A stretch of DNA of 64,000 bases from NCBI GenBank assembly GCA_012845835.1, contig JABAKD010000019.1, forward strand, positions 11,534,344 to 11,598,343, read 5' to 3'. The notes under the pieces were generated by a model. It saw only the letters and a list, made by a program, of their open reading frames with translations, was not told the DNA's origin and made no database searches. A program made the position numbers and the translations under genes. Source of the stretch: Undaria pinnatifida (Eukaryota; Sar; Phaeophyceae; Laminariales; Alariaceae). Shown here piece by piece: positions 31,355 to 41,699 of this stretch. Each line of letters opens with the position of its first letter. Positions within the stretch are counted from its first letter, which is position 1.

Positions 31355-34300
31355 CTGAAACATGTGCACGAACGAAGGAAGGCGAGGGAGAGAAGGTCGA
31401 TAAAGAGGGCGGCGCGTTCGAGAGTGGAAACAATTGAAAGGATGGGTGAAAATGTCACCAGCAATCTTTTAAGCGTGAGGCTTTGCAACGCATGGCACCC
31501 CGAATGCTTTTGCATTTGCCGCGTCGCTACTCAACCTTGTCCATTGCAACACGACGGCGAACACATGCACGCCCGTCGACATGTACGCCGCCACGCGTAT
31601 CAACACACACCACTGACGGGTTGCCGCAAAAGGAAGTGCCTTCCTGTGACAAGACGCCAGATAAACCATGAACGCAGTGGGCCGAAGCTACCGCTCAACA
31701 ATTTATGCCGTCAGTTTTCCTGGCCATGTCATCAACACTGCTACGACGCCGGATAAACCATGAACGCAGTGGGCCGAAGCTACCGCTCAACAATTTATGC
31801 CGTCAGTTTTCCTGGCCATGTCATCAACACTGCTACGAAAACAAAGCCTCAAACGCGGCAGGAACCGCATATGTCACCTTTCGTGACGGCAAGGACGTGG
31901 CGACAAGGGACCTTGAACCTCAGTGGCCAGTCACACGCGCAGTCATACTCGTGGTCATCGGCCGCGGCGCCCCACTTCAGGTTCACTCGGTTGCTGAGGA
32001 ACGAATTTTCTCGAGGGTAGACCATGTACCGTCCTCCGCCGGTAGGGCTAACTGAAAGCCTGTCACAGAATATAGAGGCAAGGACAGACGAAAGGAGGGA
32101 CAAGCTGTAGGGTGGCGATGCACAGTAGCTAGAATATGGATACGGCCAAAGTATATGTACATATACTTTTTTTTCCCTCTTTTCATTTAGTGTGCGCAGT
32201 TACAGGGGGTACGATGCTTTCCCCTCCGAAACAAAGCAAGCACGGCGTGAGAATTGAAATCGACACAAAAGCAGCCTGAGGTTGTCGCACTGCGCACGCC
32301 CGGAACCCTGTCTCAAACTTCATCTAGCGACGCAGCTACAGCGTCGAACACTTGCAATTGCCACAAGATGAAAGCAGACTCGTGGTACACGAAGCCGTAG
32401 GAATCCAAACGGTGCCGAACAAGTAGTGCAAAACGCCCAACACGAAACCAAATGGGAGAATGAATGGCCCCTCATAGAAAAATGACAAGACTTGAATGTG
32501 GCGTACATGCTTGGCACGCTGCGAACACACAGCTACCGAAAACAAGAGACCGGACGGTATGAGGTGCTCACCCGTCGGACCACTTGAACTCCAAGTCCCA
32601 CGACCTTGTCGCAAACGGTGTGACGACGGCGGTGGGATCGCCAACCTTAAGCTTGGCCGCGGTGTAGCCTCCTAGCCGTCTGCAGGACAATGTCGTGGAG
32701 GAACCCCAACACTGACTTCGTCCTGGTCTGGGCGACAATTAGTATATTACGAGTACCAACAACGCAGCTTGCAAAGATGAGTATTGACCTGAAATTCGTC
32801 GAACCCACGGCTGACGTCCTTGAAAATTAGTTATAAAATATCATGCAACCGAGGGGTAAGGAGTAAAAGTAAGCTTGTGATATACACACCACGTTCACCA
32901 CATACAACACCCCACGACAGAAGCCGTCCGCTCAAACGACAACACTACCCACAACAAGGGTCTCAACTACCGTCGACTACCGACCCCCCACCCCAATTTC
33001 CACATTAACCATCCCGGAGCCTGTCATGTTTTCATCCCCAATATCCTATATGCAACAGGCATTACACGACGTCGTGGATGATGCAACACACCATGTTTTA
33101 TGTACCTCGGCCCCGATCACATTGTTCACCGATTCCGCCATGTTGGACGTCGTCTGGTCCCAAATGACGTTCTTCCGACACGCGTAGTTCGCCCACGTGC
33201 CGTGCGGAGTCTTGTTTAGGCGCTCGTGCGCTTTCTCGTTGAGGTTCCTCACTTGCTGCATGTGAAGCTTGAAGGTGTCGTGGGTAGCCGCCTTCGCCGC
33301 TTGGTACACGTGATAACGCCCTTGCTGCGACAAGAAAAGTAGGCCACGGGGAATGTACGCGCAGGGCAGGTGATGTAAGGCCGACTGCAGATGAGCCACA
33401 ACGACTATGCATGCTGGTCAACGAAAACACAGAAGAAAAGCGCATAGAAGATGCGCACAGACTGGATACAAACGGGCAATTGCCGACCTTCATCTTCAGC
33501 GTCCCACAAGATACAGCATCGATTTTTTTCACGACCACCCAAAACGAGCCAAGGGAGGCAAGGGAAGCAACCTCGAACGCGAGAACATGAGAAATATACG
33601 GCAACATGCGAAACACAAAAAAAACGGCCGATATTTTAATACGGGACCTACAACGTTTTCACTAGCGTTGCAACCACACGGGGTCTTACGGCTAGCAACA
33701 ACCTCACATGCCCGATCACTCCGGTGTTCTTGATGAGGTGCTCCACACACCGCCGGTCTTCCGTCAGCGGACAGACCCTCGGGACCGCGGAGTCCGACCC
33801 CTTGTGCTTGTCGGTGAAGCAGGTGGTCTTGGGGTTGTTGAGGATGTTGCGTAGCTCGGGGAACTTCATGGCCTTCGTCAGGAGGTTCATGTACAGCGAC
33901 GCATCCTCCTTTGCTTGCGCGACCGTGGCAACGTGGATGAGATTGTTGTTGGCGTCCTTAAACGACGAGTCCCGCACTGGCCGTCCCACAAGTCCTTAAA
34001 GCTCGTTGCATCCATCGCGAACACCTGGAGGGGGACAGGGAGGAGCGGACGGAGCGAAAGGGACACATAATGTTGTTGTAAAAGTCAGATTGTGTCATGG
34101 TAAACTTCAAACGTTGCGATTTTTCATTGAATCGTAGCCGAAGAAACGAACAAGACAAAACGAGCAAGAGAAAAGGCGTGAACGGTACTACCGCACATGT
34201 CATGGATATGTTTGGAAGGCCACCTCGTCAACACTTTCAATGGTACGATAGCTGAGCACTTGATGTCTTTCGCGTACAGAATCTCCGGCTGACAAGGTGC

Positions 34301-37300
34301 AAGAATCATTGCTGCATTCACTGTACTACGATACCGGTGAAATCGGCCGTAAAAAAAGTCACAACGGACTCATGCACTACAAGGATCTGAAAAGGGACAA
34401 TACCACGGCGGTCGCGTTCGAGTTGACAGTTCGCTTTTTTCCAATGGCACAGTACAATTGGAGTCGACATGGAGGGAAACAGACTTGGCCACACGCATCC
34501 ACACCCCTTTCCGCTTTATCACCCTGCCATACCTGCTGAACACCTGCTGTTGCCATGTGCGCCGCCGCACCAAGCATCATGAAGCAGCTCTTGAAGTTGC
34601 CGTCGTCGTCCCACTATTTTGTGTATATGCGAAAGAGGGGAGAAGAGAGGGAACGGGAAGGAACAAGGGACCAGGGGAGGGGAGGGAGGGAGGGAGAACG
34701 TGTTCAAATGTTTGAGCTCAAATACTTTTCGTGCACAGCAGGCACACGCGCTCTTTCTCGCTCTCTCGACATAAAACGTCGTATTTTCCGGGGGGTACAG
34801 CACCAGAAGGTCGGCCGGTGGTTCAGTGCGTACCCTCGAATTCCTTCTGACAGGTTTTGAGTTCGATCCTAGCTGCTGAAAACGATATTCATTCGCGAGC
34901 AAGGAAAATTTGACGTAAACATCGCGCGAGGGACAGGGACAGCCGGACACTTCCCGCGACAAGTACCGCAGGTGAAGAAAAAAAAAGTTCCTTCTGTGTG
35001 ACCCCGGCTGATGTGCCCACACATACCGAAAGGTGTAGGCTGACGTTCAGAATAGATGGGACGCAGCATGATACTTTTGTACGCCACAAGCGCAACTGCA
35101 GGGCAGGTTACCTTCACACTAATACAAAGCGCCACCTGCAAATTTTCCCTTATGTCCCATTCCACCTCAGCCCAGTAACCACATCAATCAACGAGAACGC
35201 TACATATACTCGAACGCCCAAAAATGCCTACCACTACGGTTTCGGTAGTTCTGCACTTTCCAAAGCCCCTGTCGAAGAGAAGGTTTTCTCTCGGGCGCAC
35301 TTCTCCTCCTGCTGCGGTGTTGTAGTGTTCTACCTGGTGCGTATACATTCACACAAACCATGTCGTGTACTCTGCCGCATGATCGCTGGCGTGCGTATCC
35401 GCTTGTTGCTGTGCGTTGTTCGGCGTGGTACTCGTCTGTTCTCTGTTCGAACAAGTGTACACTGCTGTACTGCTGTTGTTTTGTTATGACCTCGTTCTGT
35501 GTTCTGTCGCGAGCGAGCGTGGTCTCATATATGCGCTCACTCACGCAAATCATGTTCGCGGCGTATGGTATATCTACGGGGTTTATTGCGGGAAGCGCTT
35601 TACACCGACGACGTAATGTACAACAACTGTTGTGTCTTCTTGGGGGGCACTGGTGTTCTCTGTTGGCACGTCAGAAGGTACAAAACTAACTTCGTGCTGG
35701 CGGGTGGGTTCAACAGCAGTGCAGCGAGGATACCGGGCTCTTTTCCCGAGACAACAAAATGGGATGCTCAAATATTGACGAACAACTACGCGAGGGAACT
35801 AACCCCGTGTCATTCAGAGGCGCAGATTTCCTCTGCAAACAGAAAAAAAACCGGAACGAATGGGTTCCCACAGCTCGATACCTGGTATATCATACAACAC
35901 ACAGCAACCACATTTCGGAGCGACACCGCCGATTTCAGCGCCGCTCTCTCCGTACACCCGAAATCGGCGTGATTCAATGGAGAACGCCTCATCGGCCGAG
36001 ACATAATTGGTCCAACATACTTAGCGAGCCTCTATATAGCAGCAGCACCATCCAGCCATACTACAACGGCCCTATGGATAGCTATCAATATCGGCCCGCC
36101 TACACAGCACCATCTGCTTGTTCTCACTAAGCTCGACGAAAGAAACCCTCTCGTGCAAAAGTACCTGAGGCGACCTGTAGTAGATCTGTAGTAGTCACTA
36201 AAGCATGACAATGCATTCTACCTACAGTCCGAACTACAAAATGGAGCTTCGAGTTGTAGTGCGCGTCGTAAAATGGGGGGGGAGGTACGTACCATAGTTC
36301 TGAAGCTCCCGGTATGTAGACAGGCGTGTTCATTTTTGCACAGAACGTCTGCCTCCCTGATTTACAGGTTCAAACGGAGCAACTATTTGAGTGGGTACAT
36401 CCAACACAAAAATGCCTATAAATATCTATAGGTACGTGAAGTGATTCGCTCTCTTGGGACATACCAAGTAAGAATAAGGGAATAATAAGCAAGCACACTA
36501 CTTGGAGGATATTGCACCGCACAGCATGATGACGGGCAGAGCGACGACAAAAGGCGTAGTAAATGGGGGGAAAGACATCGAACCTACCTGCAGACGTTAG
36601 TCCAGTACAAGGTAAACATGAATACTTCACATAAAAATCAGTATCAGGCCCCAGCTGTGCAAAAACGGAAAAGGAAGGAGAAAGGAAAGCAGTAAAGGAT
36701 AGACTGGGGACCACAGGGCAAGAGGGGGAAAGAGCCATAAAGCCCTGAAAACCACCAGGCATCAGGAGATGATGCACCGGTGTCCGCGGTACACAGGTAA
36801 CTCTTGCAATACAAACATTTCTACAGCCACAACAGCAGCAACAGTATTGCTGTAGTAAGTTTCTACAGCCAGCGTACACGTCGTACTCACCTCACATTCG
36901 ACGATGTTGCCGTTGTCCCTCCCGATGATGCTCAGGTAGCTGTCCAGAAGTTGGTACTGGGACGCGATAGCATCTTTACCTTTTCTCAGCACGTCTGATC
37001 GCACGCGGTTTGCCGTGCGCTCCAAGATGTCAACGCCGGCGGTCGCTTTCAGGGTCTTCACGAGTGCCGGCGATGAAATCTTGTGGTTGGCGTTGATCAA
37101 CTTCGCTGCTTCCTCCTCCACAGACCTTCGGCAGGGTCTTTTCTTCTTATCGCCGGACTGCCCAGTGCACTGGGCGTGATCTAAGATAGCTTCGGTCACG
37201 CGCCATTCCTTCGTCGTACGTTTGTTGTAGGCACGAACGAGCACCGAGCAGCCGGTTGCCCCCTTGACTCCATCGACAATAATCGCCCCACTGCAACGGA

Positions 37301-37502
37301 GGAGCTTGCCTGGACCCCCAGACATTCTCTTATCCAGCCGGCACTGTCGACCCTGTGCCAGCATGAGTCGCTCTACACGCGTTCTCAAGGCTTGGGAGTC
37401 GATGAACGTTTCTCCGACCTTGATGCTCACAGCATCGATTGACGCCGGAGCGGCAGGGCTGGCCCCAACGCCGCCACCCAATCTCGCCAACTGTCTCGAC
37501 AT
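30954..37502 (-). CDS. MULE transposase, multi-exon, probably frameshifted
   Basis: Exons I can support: 37502-36891, 36654-36588 (tentative), 34613-34544, 34288-34224, 34024-33708, 33324-33106, 32727-32572, 32059-31878 and 31354-30954. The N-terminal part has a Cys/His region (QGRQCRLDKRM...LDHAQCTG) and a helix-turn-helix-like segment. The DDE core is visible as FAMDATSFK, CFTDKHKG followed by RRCVEHLIKN, and SNMAESVNNVIG. A SWIM zinc finger (YDCACDW...VPCRHVLAV) follows, then a basic GRPKKGPRKK tail. Exon phases agree except at two places. The 34024-33708 exon is one base short between FK and LVGRP (near 33992), and 32727-32572 is one base long. Both read as frameshifts. A piece between 36588 and 34613 is unresolved. 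Confidence 0.82.
31653..31836. repeat. 92-bp tandem duplication inside a transposase intron
   Basis: 31653-31744 and 31745-31836 differ at one position only (GACGCCAG versus GACGCCGG near the start). It lies in the last intron of the MULE transposase and looks recent. Confidence 0.92.
31878..32059 (-). CDS. MULE transposase SWIM zinc-finger exon
   Basis: The exon is bordered by TGTGACAG|GCT and AAAG|GTGACA. It completes a Gly codon and ends leaving one base. CACDW...PCRH is the CxCx(n)CxH signature. Confidence 0.82.
32572..32727 (-). CDS. MULE transposase exon with apparent 1-base insertion
   Basis: The exon starts TRTKSVLGFLHDIV in phase 0 but ends AKLKVGDPTAVVTP...FKWSDG in the next frame at GG|GTGAGC. 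The frame must change near 32665-32690. Its length is one base more than needed to connect the neighbouring exons. Confidence 0.6.
32757..32842 (-). repeat. small hairpin-core element (~90 bp) in a MULE intron
   Basis: Nearly the same 85-90 bases as 38007-38096, from ACCAACAACGCAGC to TTAGTTATAAAATAT on the + strand. It belongs to the hairpin-core family. Confidence 0.75.
33106..33324 (-). CDS. MULE transposase exon with catalytic Glu
   Basis: The exon is bordered by GTCGCAG|CAA and GAG|GTACAT, 73 codons in phase 0. The motif TSNMAESVNNVIG carries the expected catalytic Glu. Confidence 0.8.
33708..34024 (-). CDS. MULE transposase catalytic exon with 1-base deletion
   Basis: The exon is bordered by CCTCCAG|GTG and CAT|GTGAGG. 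It holds VFAMDATSFK (first catalytic Asp), DANNNLIHVA, FTDKHKG (second Asp) and CVEHLIKN. Length is 317, one short of a multiple of three, and the frame changes between FK and LVGRP. One missing base would restore phase 0 at both ends. Confidence 0.75.
34224..34288 (-). CDS. MULE transposase internal exon (GDSVRERHQVLSY)
   Basis: The exon is bordered by TTGTCAG|CCG and GAG|GTGGCC. With the base left by the preceding exon it reads AGDSVRERHQVLSYRTIESV and ends in phase 0, matching the following exon. Confidence 0.55.
34544..34613 (-). CDS. MULE transposase internal exon (WDDDGNFKSCF)
   Basis: The exon is bordered by CAAAATAG|TGG and GCAG|GTGTTC. It encodes WDDDGNFKSCFMMLG and AAAHMATA, leaving one base. 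The D-G-x-F-K pattern precedes the first catalytic Asp in many MULE transposases. Confidence 0.6.
34812..34880 (+). other. tRNA-like segment inside the large MULE
   Basis: GGTGGTTCAGTGCG resembles an A box and GAGTTCGATCC a B box ~45 bases later. Stems cannot be formed convincingly, so at most this is a decayed SINE head. Confidence 0.25.
36891..37502 (-). CDS. MULE transposase exon 1
   Basis: 204 codons from MSRQLARLGGG to NIVECE at GAG|GTGAGT. It contains VGETFIDSQALRTRVERL, the Cys/His zinc-binding-like region and the segment ISSPALVKTLKATAGVDI typical of a DNA-binding domain in this superfamily. Upstream in-frame sequence belongs to the TIR. Confidence 0.8.
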
Positions 37503-37583
37503 GACTGCGCGCGCGTGTCCGCGTGCGTGTCCGTGTGTGCGTGCGTTGCTGTGTGTGCTGGGTACTGCTTTTATTGCTTGGTG

Positions 37584-38374
37584 GAATACTGCTGTGCGTG
37601 TAGGGTCGCGTTCCCGTGGGTTTCGTTGGGACTCGTTGGGTTCTGCAACGATTTGTTGTATCATATCACAGCACAATAACAACAGCAGTACAATCTAATG
37701 AACGAATATGTGAGACATATCACCACTGCTGCTGCTGCTGTCGGCCTTTATTGCTGTTGTTGTTCTTGTTGTGGCGTGAGGTAGACATCCCGAACGGGTC
37801 CTGGTTCATTTGTGTGCGGGTTGTTTGCGGCATAATTCTGCAGGCCTTGAAAAGAGGCGGTGTGGGCTATGGTCGTCTCGGATGTATTGCCATGCGGTGA
37901 CGTGGAGGGTGACTTTTGAGGGGCGGAGAGTGGTCAAAAGTGGGTATCCTTCGGACAGAAGTGGGCGAAAAAGGCCGAAAAAGTGGCCAAAAAGGGGGGG
38001 GAGGATAAATACCAACAACGCAGCTCGCAAAGATGAGTATTGACCTGAAATTCGTCGAACTCACGGCTGACGTCCTTGAAAATTAGTTATAAAATATAGT
38101 AGCAGATGTTGGGTATAACCACTTGGTTGTCGGACAAAAAGGGGTATCGTGTGGGGCCCTTCTTTCCGGCGGCCCTGTTTGGTCCTTCGACGTGGCCGAA
38201 GGTTCGCAAAAGTCGATGCCCATGCTTGGCATAGGCCGTGGGCGTTTTGTCTCCGCGTCAGTATTAAATTTGGAGTGGTTTGGGATGAGCACGGGCGAGA
38301 GCCGATGTCTGTATCTAGGCGGACCCCCTTTTGTCTGAAAAGTGGGTGGGTACACCCACTTGTGTCAATTTCCC
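37584..38374 (-). repeat. right terminal inverted repeat of the large MULE
   Basis: The reverse complement matches 28527-29217 except for an extra ~95 bases at about 38007-38100. Confidence 0.88.
38007..38100 (-). mobile_element. ~95-bp hairpin-core MITE inserted in the MULE right TIR
   Basis: The right TIR has ...ctactat-[ATTTTATAACTAATTTTC ... GCTGCGTTGTTGGTAT]-ttatcctcc on the - strand. The left TIR reads ctactatctttatcctcc at the same place. The other arm therefore serves as the empty site. A near-identical unit lies at 32757-32842. Confidence 0.75.
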
Positions 38375-38946
38375 AACAGAGATTGGCAGAACGCTGCGAG
38401 CAGACGGACACCCGTGCGCACAGCAGTAAAATATCGCCACCTCATAACAATCCGAGACATTGTTTTTGGCTAGATTTCTTATCTTGGAGAAATAATGCGT
38501 CCTACACTAACTGCAGTACAGTTCCTGTCGAATTTTGTATTTAAGCGTAAATTTTAGGCTACACGTACGGGTTTGTGGAGCTCTTTCTTACTCGTACTCG
38601 TACGTAGCTCATTCTTACGAGAAGGCCGCGCAGAACTCGTAGCAGGGAGACAGATACCTGTGGGTACGTCCGCAGTTTTACTACAGCTTAATAATACCAG
38701 GTATTAATTAATAATAGTCAATCTAGTTGCCTAAGCAGGGTTACGGCGCCCATAAAGGAATAGAGCCTACATTGCTATGGCGTACTGCTGCTGTGTGCTC
38801 GTTTTGTGTGCGGTGACTCCCTGGCTCGCACTCTCTTCGACTGCTGTGTTCTGTCTCGTATTCTGCGTTTTGAGGCAGCAAGCATATACGGTGCCTGGCA
38901 GCTGAACGGAGATCCTGCATTTCGTAGATCAGCAGAAAAGCTTGAT

Positions 38947-39330
38947 TCAGCGCAACATAAACTCTTTCTGCTGTGCGATACAAACACCACACTTCCTGAC
39001 CTGCTGTCTCATGGCCTCCCGCTCTGCCTCCATACTGTCGATCTTGGTCATGAGCTGCTGGATTTTCTTACTCTGCGCCACCAGCGTTCGCTTCATCAGA
39101 GCCTTCTCACTCGTACCCACGGCAGCAGGCCTGCTTTGGTGCGTTATTGATGATGCTAGCAAGGGTGGCGGCTCGACATGGGGTCGTTCTTCCTCCTCAA
39201 GCGCGCCATCACGTTTCATCGCTGTACTGACGTAGACGTTCGTCATATTGCCGCCCTCGGTGTTACCGTCGAGGTTGCCCGGCCAGGCCATCAAGAAGAC
39301 AACACTGAAGCAGCACAGAAAGTACAGCAA
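38947..39330 (-). CDS. possible small coiled-coil protein, family unknown
   Basis: A 127-codon frame. It begins with a hydrophobic stretch (MLYFLCCFSVVFLMAW), continues with LEEEERPHVEPPPLL, and has a leucine-zipper-like helix (LVAQSKKIQQLMTKIDSMEA). Its composition is less biased than the shadows around it. A GTCAGG after MRQQ could be a splice donor. No neighbour or domain identifies it, and it may be a fragment of a mobile-element gene. Confidence 0.33.
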   Translation of the reverse strand: MLYFLCCFSVVFLMAWPGNLDGNTEGGNMTNVYVSTAMKRDGALEEEERPHVEPPPLLASSITHQSRPAAVGTSEKALMKRTLVAQSKKIQQLMTKIDSMEAEREAMRQQVRKCGVCIAQQKEFMLR

Positions 39331-39949
39331 AATAATGGAATGGAAGCCTACGACTCAACCCCCTTTCCCTTCACCACACATGCTACATTTTTTTTATGAA
39401 ACCTTGGCGCAGCTGTTTTTTCTTGTTTTTTCAAAAAACGGGCCCGGAATCACGCTTTTTCACCGCGCAGTTTCTTTTTTTTTGGTCTATTGTGCCGTTG
39501 CTGCGCATCATGCGCACGTAAATCCATCCATGGCTGACGTTTTTCAATGTTGATAAAATTTCAACGAAGGCAGCTGGAGATCGTCTCAAGAGCTGCGGGG
39601 GTGCCAAACCCTACGCGCGATGCACACCAAGGTGGCCTCGAGGGAAAGGAAGATAGACAACGTTCTTTAGACCTCTTCTTGGATCAGCCCGTTCGTTGGG
39701 AGTGCCGCAGCAAGCAATATCACACAAAAAAAAACTCTTATCTGGGCCTTTGACAGGGCGCCAAGGGGGACGCCCAAACAAAACAGAAACGCAAAAACAC
39801 TTCGATGAAGGCGCGACGGGGGACGGAGCGCCGATCCCTCCGCCCCAAAATGGATACAGACCAGAAGATAATCAACGGAGGCAGGCCGAGCATCACGTCT
39901 GACGTGTCAACGAGCCAGACTGGGCATTAACATTTGGTTTCGAAACCCG

Positions 39950-40110
39950 TCAGGTCGGTGCGAGTTGGACGATATTCTTGACCCGTGCGCAGATTTACAA
40001 GCTGCGTGATACGTTGTCGGCCGCGCGTGTTCTATTTAATACAACATACATGCTCGAATGGTACTACGACTAGCTAGCGTTGGTCCCTGAGTTCGATTCC
40101 CACATCTTCT
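39950..40110 (+). other. hairpin-core fragment plus tRNA-like B box
   Basis: 'agatttacaagctgcgtgat' continues the hairpin-core family. It is followed by ATGCTCGAATGGTAC and GAGTTCGATTCCCAC, which resemble pol III A and B boxes. The order core then tRNA-like part may mean a composite SINE, but no cloverleaf forms. Confidence 0.3.
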
Positions 40111-41186
40111 TGGTGAGATTTTGGATTTATTAGCAAAAATGTAAATAAAGAAGAAAGGAGGAAAACACGAACTGAACTGCTGCTGTTGCTAGAGCGTCTA
40201 TTATAATAGCAGCATGGGTAGGCACAAAACTCGACGCGAGAGTTAACGAGGGAATAAAATGCTGAATGTTTCTCGCGATGAAATTTAATGCACGTGCCGT
40301 AGTATTGGGGAGGGGGGAGGAGGACCCGCTATGTGACCCCGTATCTGAGTTGCTACTACTCTTGTACTGGGAGCAAGGGCGAGAGTAGTGCGAGGATAAT
40401 GCATGTGACAAAAAAAAAATGCTTCTGGATGAAGGATATGGGCTGGTCATCACCACCACTACCGGTCACCCCCTTGGGCATAAATAAAGCACCAGATAAC
40501 TAAATATTATTACAAATATACTACATTTACATGAATTATCTGACGTTTCCATCTTTAAGTTACTCTACTATTCGTATTATTTGACACTTCCATAGCATTG
40601 GGCACCATGCACTGCTTATGGGGCCTTCATGTTCATGGCAGTGATAAGCCATTACCAACGCACTGACTGCCATGTCACGGCCATGCCACTGCTGCGTGGC
40701 ATTGCACTGCTATCAAGGTCCATAGCGATACCGTACCAGGACACCTAACAACAAGAAAAAACGGGAAAAACGAAGGTCAGGCTGAGATTGCATAACTCGG
40801 GAGCCGTAATACTCAATTGCGTTACTAATTGCAGTGGATAACACACTCTCCAAACTCCCAGCAAGAAACCCAGCAGGATCAGTTTACGTGTCGTATTAGG
40901 TGTCCTGTACTGTACCATAGTAATGCCACCGCAGCTGCCATTTATATGGCATTGCCATGACGATGGGCATGTCGCAAGTACAAGGGAGAGCCCTGCCCAA
41001 GAGACTAAAGTCTGGGTCTGGCCATCATCGTGTTGAATTATGTGTGCCTTCCAATGGCCGTCATGAGCTAGCGTAAGGCCGCCCTGACTTCTTCGCCTTG
41101 TTGCCCCTCTCCCCAGTGCCATTGATGCACTTGAAACCCTCTATAAGCACAATGCCGTCTTTAGTCAGTTCCTAGGGTTTGCTAGT

Positions 41187-41326
41187 ATGACGTTTTTTCT
41201 CTCTCCCTTCTCTTTCTTCCTCTTCTTGTCTTTTCTTTTCTTCCCTTTTTCGCTTTCTTTCCTCTTCTTGTCTTTTCTTTTCTTTCCTTTTTCGCTTTCT
41301 GTCTTTTCTTTTCTTTCCTTTTTCGC
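41187..41326. repeat. pyrimidine-rich lead-in with ~45-bp imperfect repeats
   Basis: Four imperfect units of 'ttcttttctttcctttttcgctttc' type sequence precede the pure array. Confidence 0.7.
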
Positions 41327-41699
41327 TTTCTTTCCTTTCCTTTCCTTTCCTTTCCTTTCCTTTCCTTTCCTTTCCTTTCCTTTCCTTTCCTTTCCTTTCC
41401 TTTCCTTTCCTTTCCTTTCCTTTCCTTTCCTTTCCTTTCCTTTCCTTTCCTTTCCTTTCCTTTCCTTTCCTTTCCTTTCCTTTCCTTTCCTTTCCTTTCC
41501 TTTCCTTTCCTTTCCTTTCCTTCCTTTCCTTTCCTTTCCTTTCCTTTCCTTTCCTTTCCTTTCCTTTCCTTTCCTTTCCTTTCCTTTCCTTTCCTTTCCT
41601 TTCCTTTCCTTTCCTTTCCTTTCCTTTCCTTTCCTTTCCTTTCCTTTCCTTTCCTTTCCTTTCCTTTCCTTTCCTTTCCTTTCCTTTCCTTTCCTTTCT
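41327..41699. repeat. (TTTCC)n pentanucleotide array, ~370 bp
   Basis: About 73 units of CTTTC/TTTCC, interrupted once near 41520 where one base is missing. Because five is not a multiple of three, all frames on the purine strand stay open and encode a KERKG-type repeat. These long frames are not genes. Confidence 0.95.

Larger units (their letters stand above)
28527..38374. mobile_element. 9.85-kb Mutator-like element with long TIRs and transposase gene
   Basis: The ends are GGGAAATGGAC... and ...GTCAATTTCCC. They are flanked by identical 9-base duplications AACAGAGAT (28518-28526 and 38375-38383). The terminal inverted repeats are 28527-29217 and 37584-38374; the right one is ~100 bases longer because a small element has inserted in it. 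The interior carries a - strand transposase gene whose start lies just inside the right TIR. The target duplication, TIR length and transposase domains agree on the MULE superfamily. Two apparent frameshifts in the transposase suggest it is no longer autonomous, unless they are sequencing errors. Confidence 0.92.

Noticed and set aside
39547..39902. + strand frames with GRQGGRPNKTETQKHFDEG resembling an AT-hook/BED-type start
   Set aside because: Too short, no zinc ligands follow, and the frame is broken; not enough to call a transposase fragment.
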